Below, in pieces: positions 25,949-34,587 of a DNA stretch of 45,693 nt. The notes under the pieces were generated by a model. That model worked only from the letters and a program-made list of their open reading frames with translations. It had not been told where the DNA came from and did not search any database. The DNA is from Bacteroidales bacterium. GTDB lineage: Bacteria; Bacteroidota; Bacteroidia; Bacteroidales; F082. The position numbers and the translations under genes are program-made. Each line of letters begins with the position of its first letter. Within the stretch, counting starts at the first letter, position 1. The stretch covers positions 1 to 45,693 of the forward strand of contig JALNZU010000025.1 in the NCBI GenBank assembly GCA_023229245.1, in the 5' to 3' direction.

Positions 25949-26117
25949 CGCTCAACCTGCTCCGCGGACAAATCTATCGCTTTCATCTTTCCCATACTTG
26001 TTATTGAGGTTAGTATGTGAATAACGCTTATGAAGAATCAAAATTATCATTTGAACTAATTTTGTTGAACTACTTACCTACAATTATTCTGTTTGCCGCT
26101 GTAATTAGCTAGAATTA
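25949..26117. other. Gene-free stretch between efflux operons
   Basis: With the promoter of operon 1, the gap from 25795 to 26117 is 323 bases. The part outside repeat A is unique sequence with no credible ORF, and probably contains the 3' end of the operon 2 transcript; I see no clear terminator hairpin. Confidence 0.5.
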
Positions 26118-29100
26118 TCAGCTAAGCATACTTTTTTCTTGCAACTTATTCTTTATCTGGTGTAAAATATAAAAGATAAGAGGAATTATAACAAGCGAAA
26201 GTAGCATGGAACTAACAAGACCACCAATCAACACCCATCCAAGACCGTTTTTCCATTCAGCACCTGCCCCGTGAGCGATGGCGATAGGAACCATACCAAC
26301 GACGGTAGATAGGGTCGTTAAAAATATCGGACGGAAACGGCGGCCTACTGCTTCTAATAGTGCTTCCTTAATCGGAACCTCCCGTTCAAGTTGTTGGTTA
26401 ATGAAATCAACTACCAGAATTCCGTTGCGAGAAACAAGCCCTATCAATATAATAATACCCAACATTGTAATAAGTCCCAACGGAGTTCCAGACAATCCTA
26501 ACGTGTAAAATACACCGATAATAGCCAGTGGCACGGAGAAAATAATTACGAGCGGATGCAGATAACTATTATACAACAACACCATGAGCAGGTAAACCAA
26601 CAAGAAAGAGATTAGCATTATCGTACCCAAATCCCCAAAGCCTTCCTCCTGATTCTCAATATCTCCTGCATATTTAACCTGTATGGAATCCGATAACTCC
26701 AGATTCTCAATCGTGTTTACAACATCATCGCCAACATCTCCAGAGGGACGTCCGACAACCATACTACTGATAGTAACGGAACTCGTTCGGTTATAACGTT
26801 CAAGCCGGGAAGGACTTTCACTTTCCGTGATGGTAGCAATTTGTTTTAGTTTTATCTCTGCTCCTTCACCGTTGATAATAGTAAGGTTTTCGATGTCGGC
26901 TTTACTTCTGCGGTTATACCTGTCCAAACGGATATTAATATCATACTCATAATTATTATCCCTGAATTTGGTGTCGGTATTTCCTGAAAAAGAATAATTT
27001 AATGCTTCTCCGACAGTCATTTGCGAGACATTGAGCCTTGCCATTTTTTCCCTGTTAAGGGTTACGGTAACCTCGGGACTTCCCGCTTCGACGGATATTT
27101 TCAAATCCGAAATACCCGGTATCATCTTAAGACTATCTATAATAAGACTCGAAGCCGCCAGTATTTCATCCATATTATCACCCATGATATACATTTCAAT
27201 AGGCGAATCGTAGTTACCGCCGAAAAGGCCGGCCGGCGCAGTCGTAATTTCAGCATCAACTATATTCTGACGCAACAGCAGCTTTATCTGCCGAGCATAT
27301 TCCTTATCGGAAACGTTTCGTTTGTCGTAGTCGACTATTCCTACTTTCATTTCAGCACGGTTGGCTTCGACAGAACCGTTTTCCTCTACACCCACTTGGG
27401 TGAAAACGGAGGTAATCAAGGGTTGCTGTTTCAGTAATTCTTCCGTTTGCAATGTAGTGAGGTTAGTCTGTTCAATGGTCGCGTCCTTGGGCATTTTAAT
27501 CATGACATAAAACTCACCTCGATCGCCTGCATCCATAAATTCCGTGCCGATAACTCCTGTAACAACAAGACCGATAGAGGATACAAACAGCAATGCCGTA
27601 ATTGCCAGCGTGATAAGTTTATGGCTTAACGACCATTGAAGCAGATTCCTTATTTTCATTCCTATGTTATCGAGACTATTTTCAAACCATTTTACGAACC
27701 TGCCAATTACTGTTTTTGTATTAACTGTTTCCAGTTTTCCGAAACGTATGGTCAGGGAAGGGATAATGGTTAGTGAAACCAAGAGACTAATAAGCGATGC
27801 GACTGCGATTACAAGTGAAAACTCCCCTAAAAAACCGCCCATCATACCATCAAGAAAAGCCATAGGAAGAAAAACCACGACAAGGACAAGTGTAAGGGTA
27901 ACAACAGAGATTCCAATTTCACGTATTCCGTCGATAGTAGCCTCCACCTTTGTTTTTCCCATTTCGAGATGTCGATGAATGTTCTCGATGACGATAATGG
28001 AGTCATCCACCAGAATACCGATAACAAGTGACAATGCCATTAAAGTCATTACGTTAAGCGATGCTCCTGCCAGATACATAAACGTAAAGGTGGAAATTAA
28101 GGATACCGGAATAGCCACTATTACGATCAGCGCATTGCGAATGCTGTGGAGACAAAGCAACATAGCTAATGCAACAAATATGATTGCCATAATAAGGTCT
28201 TTTATTACAGAATTTGTTGCTTCTATTGTAAAGTCAGAACTGTCGTATGCTATCTGTAAAATCAGGCCATCGTCTTTAAATCTTTCCGTTACTCGATCGA
28301 TTACCTTGTGAATTTCCCCGGATAGGGTTACAGCGTTTGCATCAAGTTGTTTTTGTATAGAAATGCCGATAGAGTTGACTCCGTTTAAGCGGAGTAGCTG
28401 TTCCACGTCTTTTTGGCTATCATATATGGTTGCTATATCCGATACTTTTACGACTGAACCGTCGGGCAGATTCTTAAGCACAATCTCTTCAATGTCTTTT
28501 ATCGTTTCAAATTTTCCCGAAAGACGGATAAAGACCTGTTTCCCGCCATCTGTTATTTTACCTGCCGGAAAATCTGTATTGGAATAATTCAGGGTATTGG
28601 AAACCTCGGAAATACTTAAACCGTAAACCGCAAGCCGTTGTTCGTTGATATCTACCTGAATCTCACGCTCCTGACCACCTAAAAGGCTAATACGAGCGAT
28701 ACCCTGTATCTGCTCAAAAAGTGGCGAAATCTCATTTTTTATGATATTGTACAATTCAACCTCATCTATATCGGCTGTAACTGATAAAGTCATAATGGGC
28801 TGATCGTTAATGTCGAATATATCGACAGAGGGTTCCCTTACTGTTATTGGGAGATTGCTGCGTATAGCAGTAACTTTGCGCTGTGCATTCTGTGCCGCTA
28901 TATTGGCATCCGTACCATCTTTGAATTGAACAACCACGTATGAAAAACTTTCCATCGAAGTTGTGGTTATCTGGTCAATATTTTCCAAAGAAGATACGGC
29001 ATCTTCAATCTTCTTGGACACGGAACTTTCCACTTCTTCAGGGCTGGCTCCGGGATATACAGTTGCAATGACAACAACTGGCATGTCTATATGAGGGAAA

Positions 29101-29207
29101 AGCTCCTGATTCAGTCGTCCGGCAGACATTATACCTGCTCCCACAAGTATGATGAACATCACTACCACAATGGTGGGACGTTTTATGATTAAGTTTAATA
29201 ATTTCAT
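26118..29207 (-). CDS. RND-family efflux pump, inner-membrane subunit (operon 2)
   Basis: A 1029-residue RND transporter from the ATG giving MKLLNLIIKRPTI. The frame can be extended to a TTG at 29228, inside the adaptor gene; I reject that. The porter domain opens VVVIATVYPGASPEEVESSV, the relay pair sits in LVIGILVDDSIIVIENIHRH (Asp401-Asp402 in this numbering), and the C-terminal helix cluster contains LLYNSYLHPLVIIFSVPLAI and GLVSRNGILVVDFINQ. This is the HAE1/AcrB-like type found widely in Bacteroidota. It starts 10 bases after the adaptor stop and ends operon 2. It is clearly not a recent copy of the operon 1 pump. Confidence 0.93.
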   Translation of the reverse strand: MKLLNLIIKRPTIVVVMFIILVGAGIMSAGRLNQELFPHIDMPVVVIATVYPGASPEEVESSVSKKIEDAVSSLENIDQITTTSMESFSYVVVQFKDGTDANIAAQNAQRKVTAIRSNLPITVREPSVDIFDINDQPIMTLSVTADIDEVELYNIIKNEISPLFEQIQGIARISLLGGQEREIQVDINEQRLAVYGLSISEVSNTLNYSNTDFPAGKITDGGKQVFIRLSGKFETIKDIEEIVLKNLPDGSVVKVSDIATIYDSQKDVEQLLRLNGVNSIGISIQKQLDANAVTLSGEIHKVIDRVTERFKDDGLILQIAYDSSDFTIEATNSVIKDLIMAIIFVALAMLLCLHSIRNALIVIVAIPVSLISTFTFMYLAGASLNVMTLMALSLVIGILVDDSIIVIENIHRHLEMGKTKVEATIDGIREIGISVVTLTLVLVVVFLPMAFLDGMMGGFLGEFSLVIAVASLISLLVSLTIIPSLTIRFGKLETVNTKTVIGRFVKWFENSLDNIGMKIRNLLQWSLSHKLITLAITALLFVSSIGLVVTGVIGTEFMDAGDRGEFYVMIKMPKDATIEQTNLTTLQTEELLKQQPLITSVFTQVGVEENGSVEANRAEMKVGIVDYDKRNVSDKEYARQIKLLLRQNIVDAEITTAPAGLFGGNYDSPIEMYIMGDNMDEILAASSLIIDSLKMIPGISDLKISVEAGSPEVTVTLNREKMARLNVSQMTVGEALNYSFSGNTDTKFRDNNYEYDINIRLDRYNRRSKADIENLTIINGEGAEIKLKQIATITESESPSRLERYNRTSSVTISSMVVGRPSGDVGDDVVNTIENLELSDSIQVKYAGDIENQEEGFGDLGTIMLISFLLVYLLMVLLYNSYLHPLVIIFSVPLAIIGVFYTLGLSGTPLGLITMLGIIILIGLVSRNGILVVDFINQQLEREVPIKEALLEAVGRRFRPIFLTTLSTVVGMVPIAIAHGAGAEWKNGLGWVLIGGLVSSMLLSLVIIPLIFYILHQIKNKLQEKSMLS

Positions 29208-29217
29208 GGCTTGCAAA

Positions 29218-30285
29218 TTATTTGACAATAGTTACTTCTCTGCTGTCCACGAGGTTTATCTGACCTGCAACAACAACCTGATTTCCTTCTTCCAATCCGT
29301 CGGTAACGGTTATGTAATTATCGGATATAGCGCCAATAGTGATTTTTTGTTTATAGGCTTTATTATTTCTGATAACATAAACTTCCGGGTTTTTAAGGCT
29401 CTCGATAATGGCGGCACGATTGACTATCAATTGCTTGTTGTCTATTAGATAGTCTGTTTCTATCATTGCCGACACATACATTCCCGCTTTCAGTATTCCG
29501 ACGTTTTTATCGGTCATCTTTACTTCAATCTGATAATTCAGTAATGAATTACTTCGGGAGCCGATTACATCGACTACACCTGTAAATTCGTTTCCGGGAA
29601 GTATATCGGAGGTTAGGATAACCTTATCACCTTTACGTATCCTGTAAACGTCGCTTTCCGTGATGTTAAACACGGCTTTTAGTTGTGAAGAACCAATAAA
29701 ATCTGCAACTTCGCTTCCTACGCTCAACAATGTACCTTCTTCAAAATAATCCTTTTCAAGAACGCCGTTTATTGGCGAAACAAGCGTCGTGTTGTTTAGC
29801 TGATCCTGTAACTTGGTTACCGCCCTTTGAGTTTCACGGTAAGTCATAAGGATAGCTTCGTACTCCCGTTGAGTAACTGCACCTGCGTCAGCCAATTTTT
29901 TATATCGTTCCACATCCATTTCGGCATTGGCAAGGTTCATTCTTGCAAGACTGAGAGATTCTTTTACTACATTGTTTTCAATCTGAGCGATAACGGTTCC
30001 TTTGCTCACTAAGTCCCCTGTTTTCTTAAATTTAGTGAGTACAATTCCTTGTACTTTTGAATACAGCGTAACTTCATTAGCCGCCTGTATGCGACCATTG
30101 ACATTTATATTGCCTGCTACAGACTGCATCCGTACCTGTTCTACCCGAACGGGTACGGTAGGATTCACGATCAATGAACGGGCAGCCACTTCATCCATTT
30201 CCTTTTTATTGGAAATGAGCTTCCATATGACTAACCCGATAATTGCTACGACAATTAGAATATTGACTATTTTCTTTGTTTTCAT
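29218..30285 (-). CDS. RND periplasmic adaptor (operon 2)
   Basis: A 355-residue membrane-fusion protein anchored by an N-terminal helix (about residues 6-23, no lipobox). Lipoyl halves are seen at INGRIQAANEVTLYSKVQG and NTTLVSPINGVLEKDYFEEG, with a helical hairpin between, then barrel and membrane-proximal domains (GLEEGNQVVVAGQINLV). It lies 5 bases after the channel gene and 10 before the pump gene, so the three are one transcript. Confidence 0.93.
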   Translation of the reverse strand: MKTKKIVNILIVVAIIGLVIWKLISNKKEMDEVAARSLIVNPTVPVRVEQVRMQSVAGNINVNGRIQAANEVTLYSKVQGIVLTKFKKTGDLVSKGTVIAQIENNVVKESLSLARMNLANAEMDVERYKKLADAGAVTQREYEAILMTYRETQRAVTKLQDQLNNTTLVSPINGVLEKDYFEEGTLLSVGSEVADFIGSSQLKAVFNITESDVYRIRKGDKVILTSDILPGNEFTGVVDVIGSRSNSLLNYQIEVKMTDKNVGILKAGMYVSAMIETDYLIDNKQLIVNRAAIIESLKNPEVYVIRNNKAYKQKITIGAISDNYITVTDGLEEGNQVVVAGQINLVDSREVTIVK

Positions 30286-30290
30286 TTTAA

Positions 30291-31652
30291 TTATTTTTTA
30301 TTGTTATTGACTAATGTTTCAAGCGTTCCCTCTGCTTTCATCAGGTCGAGCATGGTCTTTTGATAATTTACGAGTTCATAAGTATATGCCGTTTGTGCTT
30401 CCCTGAATGATTTTTCCGTATCGAGAAGGTCTGTAATGCTGTAAAGACCTTCTTCATAAAGCATAATTCCTTGTTGGTAGGTCTTTTCGGCAATATCCAA
30501 ATTCTCATGCTGAGCCTGTACGCTATTATAGCCAGTAAGTAACAATGCTCGGTAACTTTCTCGGTCGCCGAGGATATTCTGCTCCGTTTGTTTTATATCT
30601 TCTTGCACTCTTTGGAACCTGTATTGTGTCTGTCGTATTCTATGAAGCTTCTGACCGCCGTCAAAAATGGGAACGGATAAGGTAAGCTGAACAAACGTTC
30701 CATTAGACCAGAATTGTGAATTGCTAAGTTGAAATTTCTGAGCTTCAAAATTATAAGATGATGAAGCTCGTAAGGAAAGGGTGGGTATATATGAATTCTT
30801 TATTTGTCTGACTTCAAGAGAAGCCGCTGTTTGTTCTCTATCGAGTATTTGAAGGTCAATCTGATTGCGTATATCGGTATCCTCTATAAATATCCTTTCA
30901 GTAGTCGGCGCTTCGATCTGATCCGATACCATAAAATCATATGCGATAGGCATCCCGATAAGAACTTTCAAATAGTTTTTTTGCTGAACTATTGTTGCCA
31001 ACGACTTATGAATATCCACTTTCATATTGCTGATACCAACTTTCATTCTGTTCAGGTCTATTTCACGGGTAATGTTTTGAGCGACCTGCAATTCGGTTTT
31101 TGCATAAATAGAATCCATGATTACCAGAGTTTGCAAGTTGCTCTCCAATAGGTTTTGCGAATAGATAATATCGTAATAAGCATTCCCGATATTATAGATA
31201 AGTTCTTCTTTTGTCATTTGCTCCTTTAACCGCGTGAGTTCTCGAGCATTTCGGCTGTTTTTAATGCCCGTGAAAAGGTTAGCGTCAAAAATAACTTGTT
31301 CTAAATTTAAACCCGCATAGGAATTATATTTAGCACCCATTTCAATCGCTATATCTCCATCATATCCGAAAAACTCGCCCGGCATAAGGATCGAGGCTAA
31401 CTTTATATTGTTGGTTAAGGTTGCTGAACCTATTATTTGAGGGAATAAAGCGGCTTTATTTTCACTATGCGCAGCTTCTGATTCCAACCTGTCCAATACG
31501 GCTTTCCGTAAATCATAACTATTCTCAAACGCATATTCGAAGCAGTCCGACAGAGTTAATACTTTACTTGCATTATTTTGTGCAAAACATTTACTGCCAA
31601 TGCCTGCGAAATAGAGAATGGCAACGACGCAAAAACTAAAAATCATTTTCAT
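30291..31652 (-). CDS. TolC-family outer-membrane efflux channel (operon 2)
   Basis: A 453-residue TolC-type protein with a signal peptide ending KCFAQ. The two halves show LTLSDCFEYAFENSYDLRKA, YAGLNLEQVIFDANLFTGIK, then FVQLTLSVPIFDGGQKLHRI and the long helix to LEIAEKTYQQGI-like sequence near the end. It is the first efflux gene of operon 2. A perfect 22-base palindrome ends 20 bases upstream of its start, and the ferredoxin gene lies 57 bases upstream, so it may be read from an upstream promoter as well. Confidence 0.92.
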   Translation of the reverse strand: MKMIFSFCVVAILYFAGIGSKCFAQNNASKVLTLSDCFEYAFENSYDLRKAVLDRLESEAAHSENKAALFPQIIGSATLTNNIKLASILMPGEFFGYDGDIAIEMGAKYNSYAGLNLEQVIFDANLFTGIKNSRNARELTRLKEQMTKEELIYNIGNAYYDIIYSQNLLESNLQTLVIMDSIYAKTELQVAQNITREIDLNRMKVGISNMKVDIHKSLATIVQQKNYLKVLIGMPIAYDFMVSDQIEAPTTERIFIEDTDIRNQIDLQILDREQTAASLEVRQIKNSYIPTLSLRASSSYNFEAQKFQLSNSQFWSNGTFVQLTLSVPIFDGGQKLHRIRQTQYRFQRVQEDIKQTEQNILGDRESYRALLLTGYNSVQAQHENLDIAEKTYQQGIMLYEEGLYSITDLLDTEKSFREAQTAYTYELVNYQKTMLDLMKAEGTLETLVNNNKK

Positions 31653-31671
31653 ATCATTTCTTTTATTTATT

Positions 31672-31693
31672 ACATACCTATCGATAGGTATGT
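31672..31693. promoter_or_regulatory. Predicted TetR operator, perfect 22-base palindrome (O1)
   Basis: ACATACCTATC is followed directly by its exact reverse complement. It lies 20 bases upstream of the operon 2 channel gene. Three weaker relatives occur at 31977-31994, 33593-33610 and 35651-35672, the last at the start of the TetR gene. Confidence 0.75.
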
Positions 31694-31709
31694 ATATGAT
31701 TAAAAAATA

Positions 31710-31958
31710 TTATTCACTTATTGTAATGGCACGCAGATGACAACTCTTTTTACAAACTTCGCAACCGATGCACAACTCAGGAAATTGGACAAAAGCTCTC
31801 ATACGCCCTTTCCACCTAACTGTCAATCGCTCTCCAAAAGACAATTGGGTTATTTCATCATCCGAAAGCTCTTTTAGCACCAGAACTCCTTCTGGACATC
31901 TTTTCACACAGGTACCACAGCCATCGCATTTTTTGCTATTGATCCTTACTTTATTCAT
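31710..31958 (-). CDS. 2[4Fe-4S] ferredoxin
   Basis: An 82-residue ferredoxin with two complete cluster motifs: Cys11-x2-Cys14-x2-Cys17-x3-Cys21-Pro, and Cys63-x2-Cys66-x2-Cys69-x3-Cys73. Between them is an insert of about 40 residues (SDDEITQLSFGERLTVRWKG). Such a protein carries electrons in the cytosol; what it serves here is not known. It lies between a sigma-factor gene and the efflux channel gene. Its upstream region holds a TetR-type palindrome at 31977-31994. A truncated copy lies at 33359-33574. Confidence 0.88.
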   Translation of the reverse strand: MNKVRINSKKCDGCGTCVKRCPEGVLVLKELSDDEITQLSFGERLTVRWKGRMRAFVQFPELCIGCEVCKKSCHLRAITISE

Positions 31959-31976
31959 GTCTAATATTCTTTCTCC

Positions 31977-31994
31977 ACATACCGATAGGTATGT
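31977..31994. promoter_or_regulatory. Predicted TetR operator (O2)
   Basis: ACATACC-GATA-GGTATGT, 7-base arms around a 4-base spacer, 18 bases upstream of the ferredoxin start. It is part of the duplicated segment and matches O3 exactly. Confidence 0.65.
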
Positions 31995-32017
31995 GTATGG
32001 TTAAAAAAATTATTGTT

Positions 32018-32596
32018 CTAAAATATCTTTGTATAATCCGTGTAATTGTTGACGCAGATATTTAACACATAATGTTTCCGCGATAACAATGTATTGACTG
32101 GTATATCGAAGTTTCTTGCGATCTCTTTCACCGGTAAACCGTCCAACTCTGTAAGTTCAAAAACTTCTCTTTGTTCGGGAGACAGTTCTGACAAAGCCTT
32201 TTCGAGTTCCTGCCACACAAGCGAACGCAGATATTCTGTTTCCGGTGTCGGATTGTCATCATTAAACAGAACTTTGGAGAATTCTGTCAATACGTTTTTT
32301 TCGTCATCGTATCCAAGAAAGGATAAGTCTTCTTCTTGTTTTTTCTTACCCTTATTGATAATTATGTTCCGGGCTACACGGTACAACCACGCCGTAACAT
32401 GTTCTATTGGACTGATATTATTATCAATAGCTTTAACAAATTGATAGAACACGTCCTGCAAGATATCTTCCGCATTTTCATTGTTGGAAACTCTCTTTCG
32501 GATAAACGATTTTAAGCGGGGTTGGTGTTCTTTTACAAGCTTTTCCACACCCGATTTCCCACCATGTTCATTTATCCTCGTTTCCTTGTTCTCCAT
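32018..32596 (-). CDS. ECF sigma factor, copy 1 (C-terminus frameshifted)
   Basis: A sigma-70-like ECF factor of 192 residues from the ATG of MENKETRINEHGGKS (the frame is open to an ATG at 32641, but similarity to copy 2 starts here). Region 2 is seen at VKEHQPRLKSFIRKRVSNNE and ILQDVFYQFVKAIDN, with AWLYRVARNIIINKG; region 4 at LSELSPEQREVFELTELDGL and KEIARNFDIPVNTLLSRKHY. After LLSRKHY a single base is missing near 32067 relative to copy 2, so the last ~14 residues differ (VLNICVNNYTDYTKIF). The recognition helix itself is kept. It may be partly or fully inactive. Confidence 0.85.
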   Translation of the reverse strand: MENKETRINEHGGKSGVEKLVKEHQPRLKSFIRKRVSNNENAEDILQDVFYQFVKAIDNNISPIEHVTAWLYRVARNIIINKGKKKQEEDLSFLGYDDEKNVLTEFSKVLFNDDNPTPETEYLRSLVWQELEKALSELSPEQREVFELTELDGLPVKEIARNFDIPVNTLLSRKHYVLNICVNNYTDYTKIF

Positions 32597-32646
32597 ATTA
32601 TTTTCACTCAATACTTTGCAGTCAATTTTATAAATTATCATCTTTT

Positions 32647-33348
32647 TTAACTTTTTCTTTTATCAAATAGAATTGAATTTTTAGAAATCTGATTATTCAA
32701 TAAATATTTACTAATAGCTTTGTTGAAATCTGTTGAACCAACTATATAATAAATATTCTCTTTGTTACTAAATGTTGCTTTTATTTCTTTATATAAATCA
32801 TCTCTATTCTTAACAAAACAGTTTTTTACGATATTATTAGGAAAATTCTTAAATTCCTTGTCATAAATAAAGGAATCAACTCTATCAATATTTATATTTG
32901 TAATAAATGAATTTGTTGTACTGTTTGCTAAATACTCTAAAACAATTGGTCTAAATGTAGCAATACCAACTCCCATACTTATTAACACTATTGGTTTATT
33001 AAAATTTAAATCTTTGAAATTATTTACTGGTTTAAAACAGCGGATTTCATCATTGATTTTTAAATTATAAAGTGATTTTTTAAATTCTGATGAATTATTA
33101 CGAATTCTAGTTGTGAATCCAATCTCATTTTCAGATGGATGTGTCATTATTGACAACTTTCTCATCAGTCTTATATTTAGTTTGTTCCCTTTTCTTAAAT
33201 TAGAACTCATAAAATGAGTATGAGAGCCCGGTTTCCATTTGATGTTATCTAAAGCTTTGAATTTAAAAGTAAATGTATCCGGGGATTCCCTAATTATTTC
33301 AGTGACTTTTAGTGAAGTTGTGATTTTTCTTACAAAATATGTTATCAT
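32647..33348 (-). CDS. Ferredoxin-NAD(P) reductase-like flavoprotein, AT-rich
   Basis: A 233-residue cytosolic protein resembling the FAD/NAD(P)-binding part of FNR-type oxidoreductases: a flavin-barrel strand FTFKFKALDNIKWKPGSHTH, a possible R-x-x-S flavin motif at RKLSIMTHPSE, TTRIRNNSSEF, then the nucleotide-binding loop VLISMGVGIATFRPIVLEYL and a closing IYYIVGSTDFNKAISKYLL. There is no 2Fe-2S domain. Its codon use is strongly AT-rich (many Asn, Lys, Ile), unlike its neighbours, suggesting separate acquisition. It sits exactly between the two copies of the ferredoxin/sigma segment, 10 bases after the truncated ferredoxin. It could reduce the ferredoxin, which is inference from position. 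Confidence 0.75.
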   Translation of the reverse strand: MITYFVRKITTSLKVTEIIRESPDTFTFKFKALDNIKWKPGSHTHFMSSNLRKGNKLNIRLMRKLSIMTHPSENEIGFTTRIRNNSSEFKKSLYNLKINDEIRCFKPVNNFKDLNFNKPIVLISMGVGIATFRPIVLEYLANSTTNSFITNINIDRVDSFIYDKEFKNFPNNIVKNCFVKNRDDLYKEIKATFSNKENIYYIVGSTDFNKAISKYLLNNQISKNSILFDKRKS

Positions 33349-33358
33349 ATAATTATGT

Positions 33359-33574
33359 TTAATGATAGTTTATTATTAATTCGATGCATAACTCAGGAAA
33401 TTGGACAAAAGCTCTCATACGCCCTTTCCACCTAACTGTCAATTGTTCTCGAAAAGACAATTGGGTTATTTCATCATCCGAAAGCTCTTTTAGCCCCAGA
33501 ACTCCTTCTGGGCATCTTTTCACACAGGTACCACAGCCATCGCATTTTTTGCTATTGATCTTTACTTGATTCAT
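33359..33574 (-). pseudogene. Truncated ferredoxin, copy 2
   Basis: A 71-residue reading frame almost identical to the ferredoxin at 31710-31958 over its first 63 residues. It keeps the first cluster motif (Cys11, 14, 17, 21) but after PELC the similarity ends and it finishes IELIINYH, so the second cluster has only one Cys. The break is the left edge of the duplication. It may still make a one-cluster protein, but is more likely a decaying copy. Confidence 0.8.
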
Positions 33575-33592
33575 ATCTAATTTTCTTTCTTA

Positions 33593-33610
33593 ACATACCG
33601 ATAGGTATGT
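33593..33610. promoter_or_regulatory. Predicted TetR operator (O3)
   Basis: ACATACC-GATA-GGTATGT, identical to O2, 18 bases upstream of the truncated ferredoxin start. It may control the reductase-like gene that follows. Confidence 0.65.
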
Positions 33611-33625
33611 TTATGGTCAAAAAAA

Positions 33626-34213
33626 TTATTGTTCTAAAATGTCTTTGTATAATCCCTGTAATTGTTGACGCAGGTATTTAACAGCATAATGTTTCCGTGA
33701 TAACAATGTATTGACTGGTATATCCAAGTTTCTTGCTACCTCTTTCACCGGTAAGCCGTCCAATTCTGTAAGTTCAAAAGCTTCTCTTTGTTCGGGAGGC
33801 AGCTCAGACAAAGCCTTTTCGAGTTCCTGCCACACAAGTGAACGCAAATATTCAGTTTCGGGTGTCGGATTGTCATCATTAAACAGAACTTTGGAGAATT
33901 CTGTCAATACGTTTTTTTCGTCATCGTATCCAAGCAAGGGTAAGTCTTCTTCTTGTTTTTTCTTACCCTTATTGATAATTATGTTCCGGGCTACACGGTA
34001 CAACCACGCCGTAACATGTTCTATTGGACTGATATTATTATCAATAGCTTTAACAAATTGATAGAACACGTCCTGCAAGATATCTTCCGCATCTTCATTG
34101 TTGGAAACTCTCTTTCGGATAAACGATTTTAAGCGGGGTTGGTGTTCTTTTACAAGCTTTTCCACATCCGATTTCCCACTATGTTCATTTATCCTCGTTT
34201 CCTTGTTCCCCAT
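33626..34213 (-). CDS. ECF sigma factor, copy 2 (intact)
   Basis: A 195-residue ECF sigma factor from the ATG of MGNKETRINEHSGKS (the frame runs back to a TTG at 34255, which I reject). Region 2 and region 4 match copy 1 nearly residue for residue, and the protein ends normally in AVKYLRQQLQGLYKDILEQ. It overlaps the upstream small membrane protein gene by 29 bases, so the two are translationally coupled. ECF factors usually pair with a membrane anti-sigma factor; the coupled small protein is the obvious candidate, although it has no recognised anti-sigma domain. The target promoters are unknown. Confidence 0.92.
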   Translation of the reverse strand: MGNKETRINEHSGKSDVEKLVKEHQPRLKSFIRKRVSNNEDAEDILQDVFYQFVKAIDNNISPIEHVTAWLYRVARNIIINKGKKKQEEDLPLLGYDDEKNVLTEFSKVLFNDDNPTPETEYLRSLVWQELEKALSELPPEQREAFELTELDGLPVKEVARNLDIPVNTLLSRKHYAVKYLRQQLQGLYKDILEQ

Positions 34214-34550
34214 GTTCTTTCTTGTCAAAACGGTCCATTCCGGAAGAATGACCAAATCCGAATTGCCGTCTTCTATTGATAAATTCCTTTTGTTGCTCCG
34301 GTGTCATTTTTTTCCATTTTTCATAGATCGGATTTTTGCGTTCATGCCACACTCCACTCATCATATGACCTCGACTAAAACTTCCAAACAGAATATGGGC
34401 AAGTGCAAACAGTCCTACTGCCTGCCAGTAGTTAATCACAGCCAGTCCAAAAATGCCCGGCATCAGGAAATTCCATAGCAGCATAACCACTGCACCTATT
34501 GCAGCCAACACTAAAATCCATAGGAAAATAAATATACTTTTAGATTTCAT
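34185..34550 (-). CDS. Small two-helix membrane protein with a W-x-K-M-T motif
   Basis: A 121-residue protein with two hydrophobic helices (about 5-30 and 38-57; LWNFLMPGIFGLAVINYWQA, then FALAHILFGSF) and a charged cytosolic or periplasmic tail with YEKWKKMTPEQQKEFINRR and several His. I recognise the general type, small membrane proteins next to ECF sigma genes in Bacteroidota, but no named family. The M-T-P-E-Q-Q segment recalls CpxP/Spy-like sensors of envelope stress. It overlaps the sigma gene by 29 bases and shares its motif twice with the next protein upstream. An anti-sigma or sensor role is inferred. Confidence 0.75.
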   Translation of the reverse strand: MKSKSIFIFLWILVLAAIGAVVMLLWNFLMPGIFGLAVINYWQAVGLFALAHILFGSFSRGHMMSGVWHERKNPIYEKWKKMTPEQQKEFINRRRQFGFGHSSGMDRFDKKEHGEQGNEDK

Positions 34551-34587
34551 ATTATTAAATTATTTATTGTCAGTAAATTGAAGAAAG

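Larger units (their letters stand above)
31766..32602. repeat. Duplicated ferredoxin/sigma segment, copy 1
   Basis: About 837 bases, from inside the second cluster motif of the ferredoxin to the start codon of the sigma factor, recur in direct orientation at 33382-34219 with scattered changes. Homology breaks off sharply at CGATGCA on the left and just past the MxNKET start on the right. Confidence 0.9.
33382..34219. repeat. Duplicated ferredoxin/sigma segment, copy 2
   Basis: Direct repeat of 31766-32602. This copy holds the intact sigma-factor C-terminus but the truncated ferredoxin, while copy 1 holds the reverse. About 780 bases of unique sequence with the reductase-like gene separate the copies. 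Confidence 0.9.

Noticed and set aside
27021..28311. Several ORFs of 60-138 codons on the plus strand
   Set aside because: All lie antisense to the operon 2 pump gene with no protein-like features.
29208..29228. TTG start of the operon 2 pump
   Set aside because: It overlaps the adaptor gene and adds a sequence unlike RND N-termini; the ATG at 29207 starts the usual MKLLNLIIKRP.
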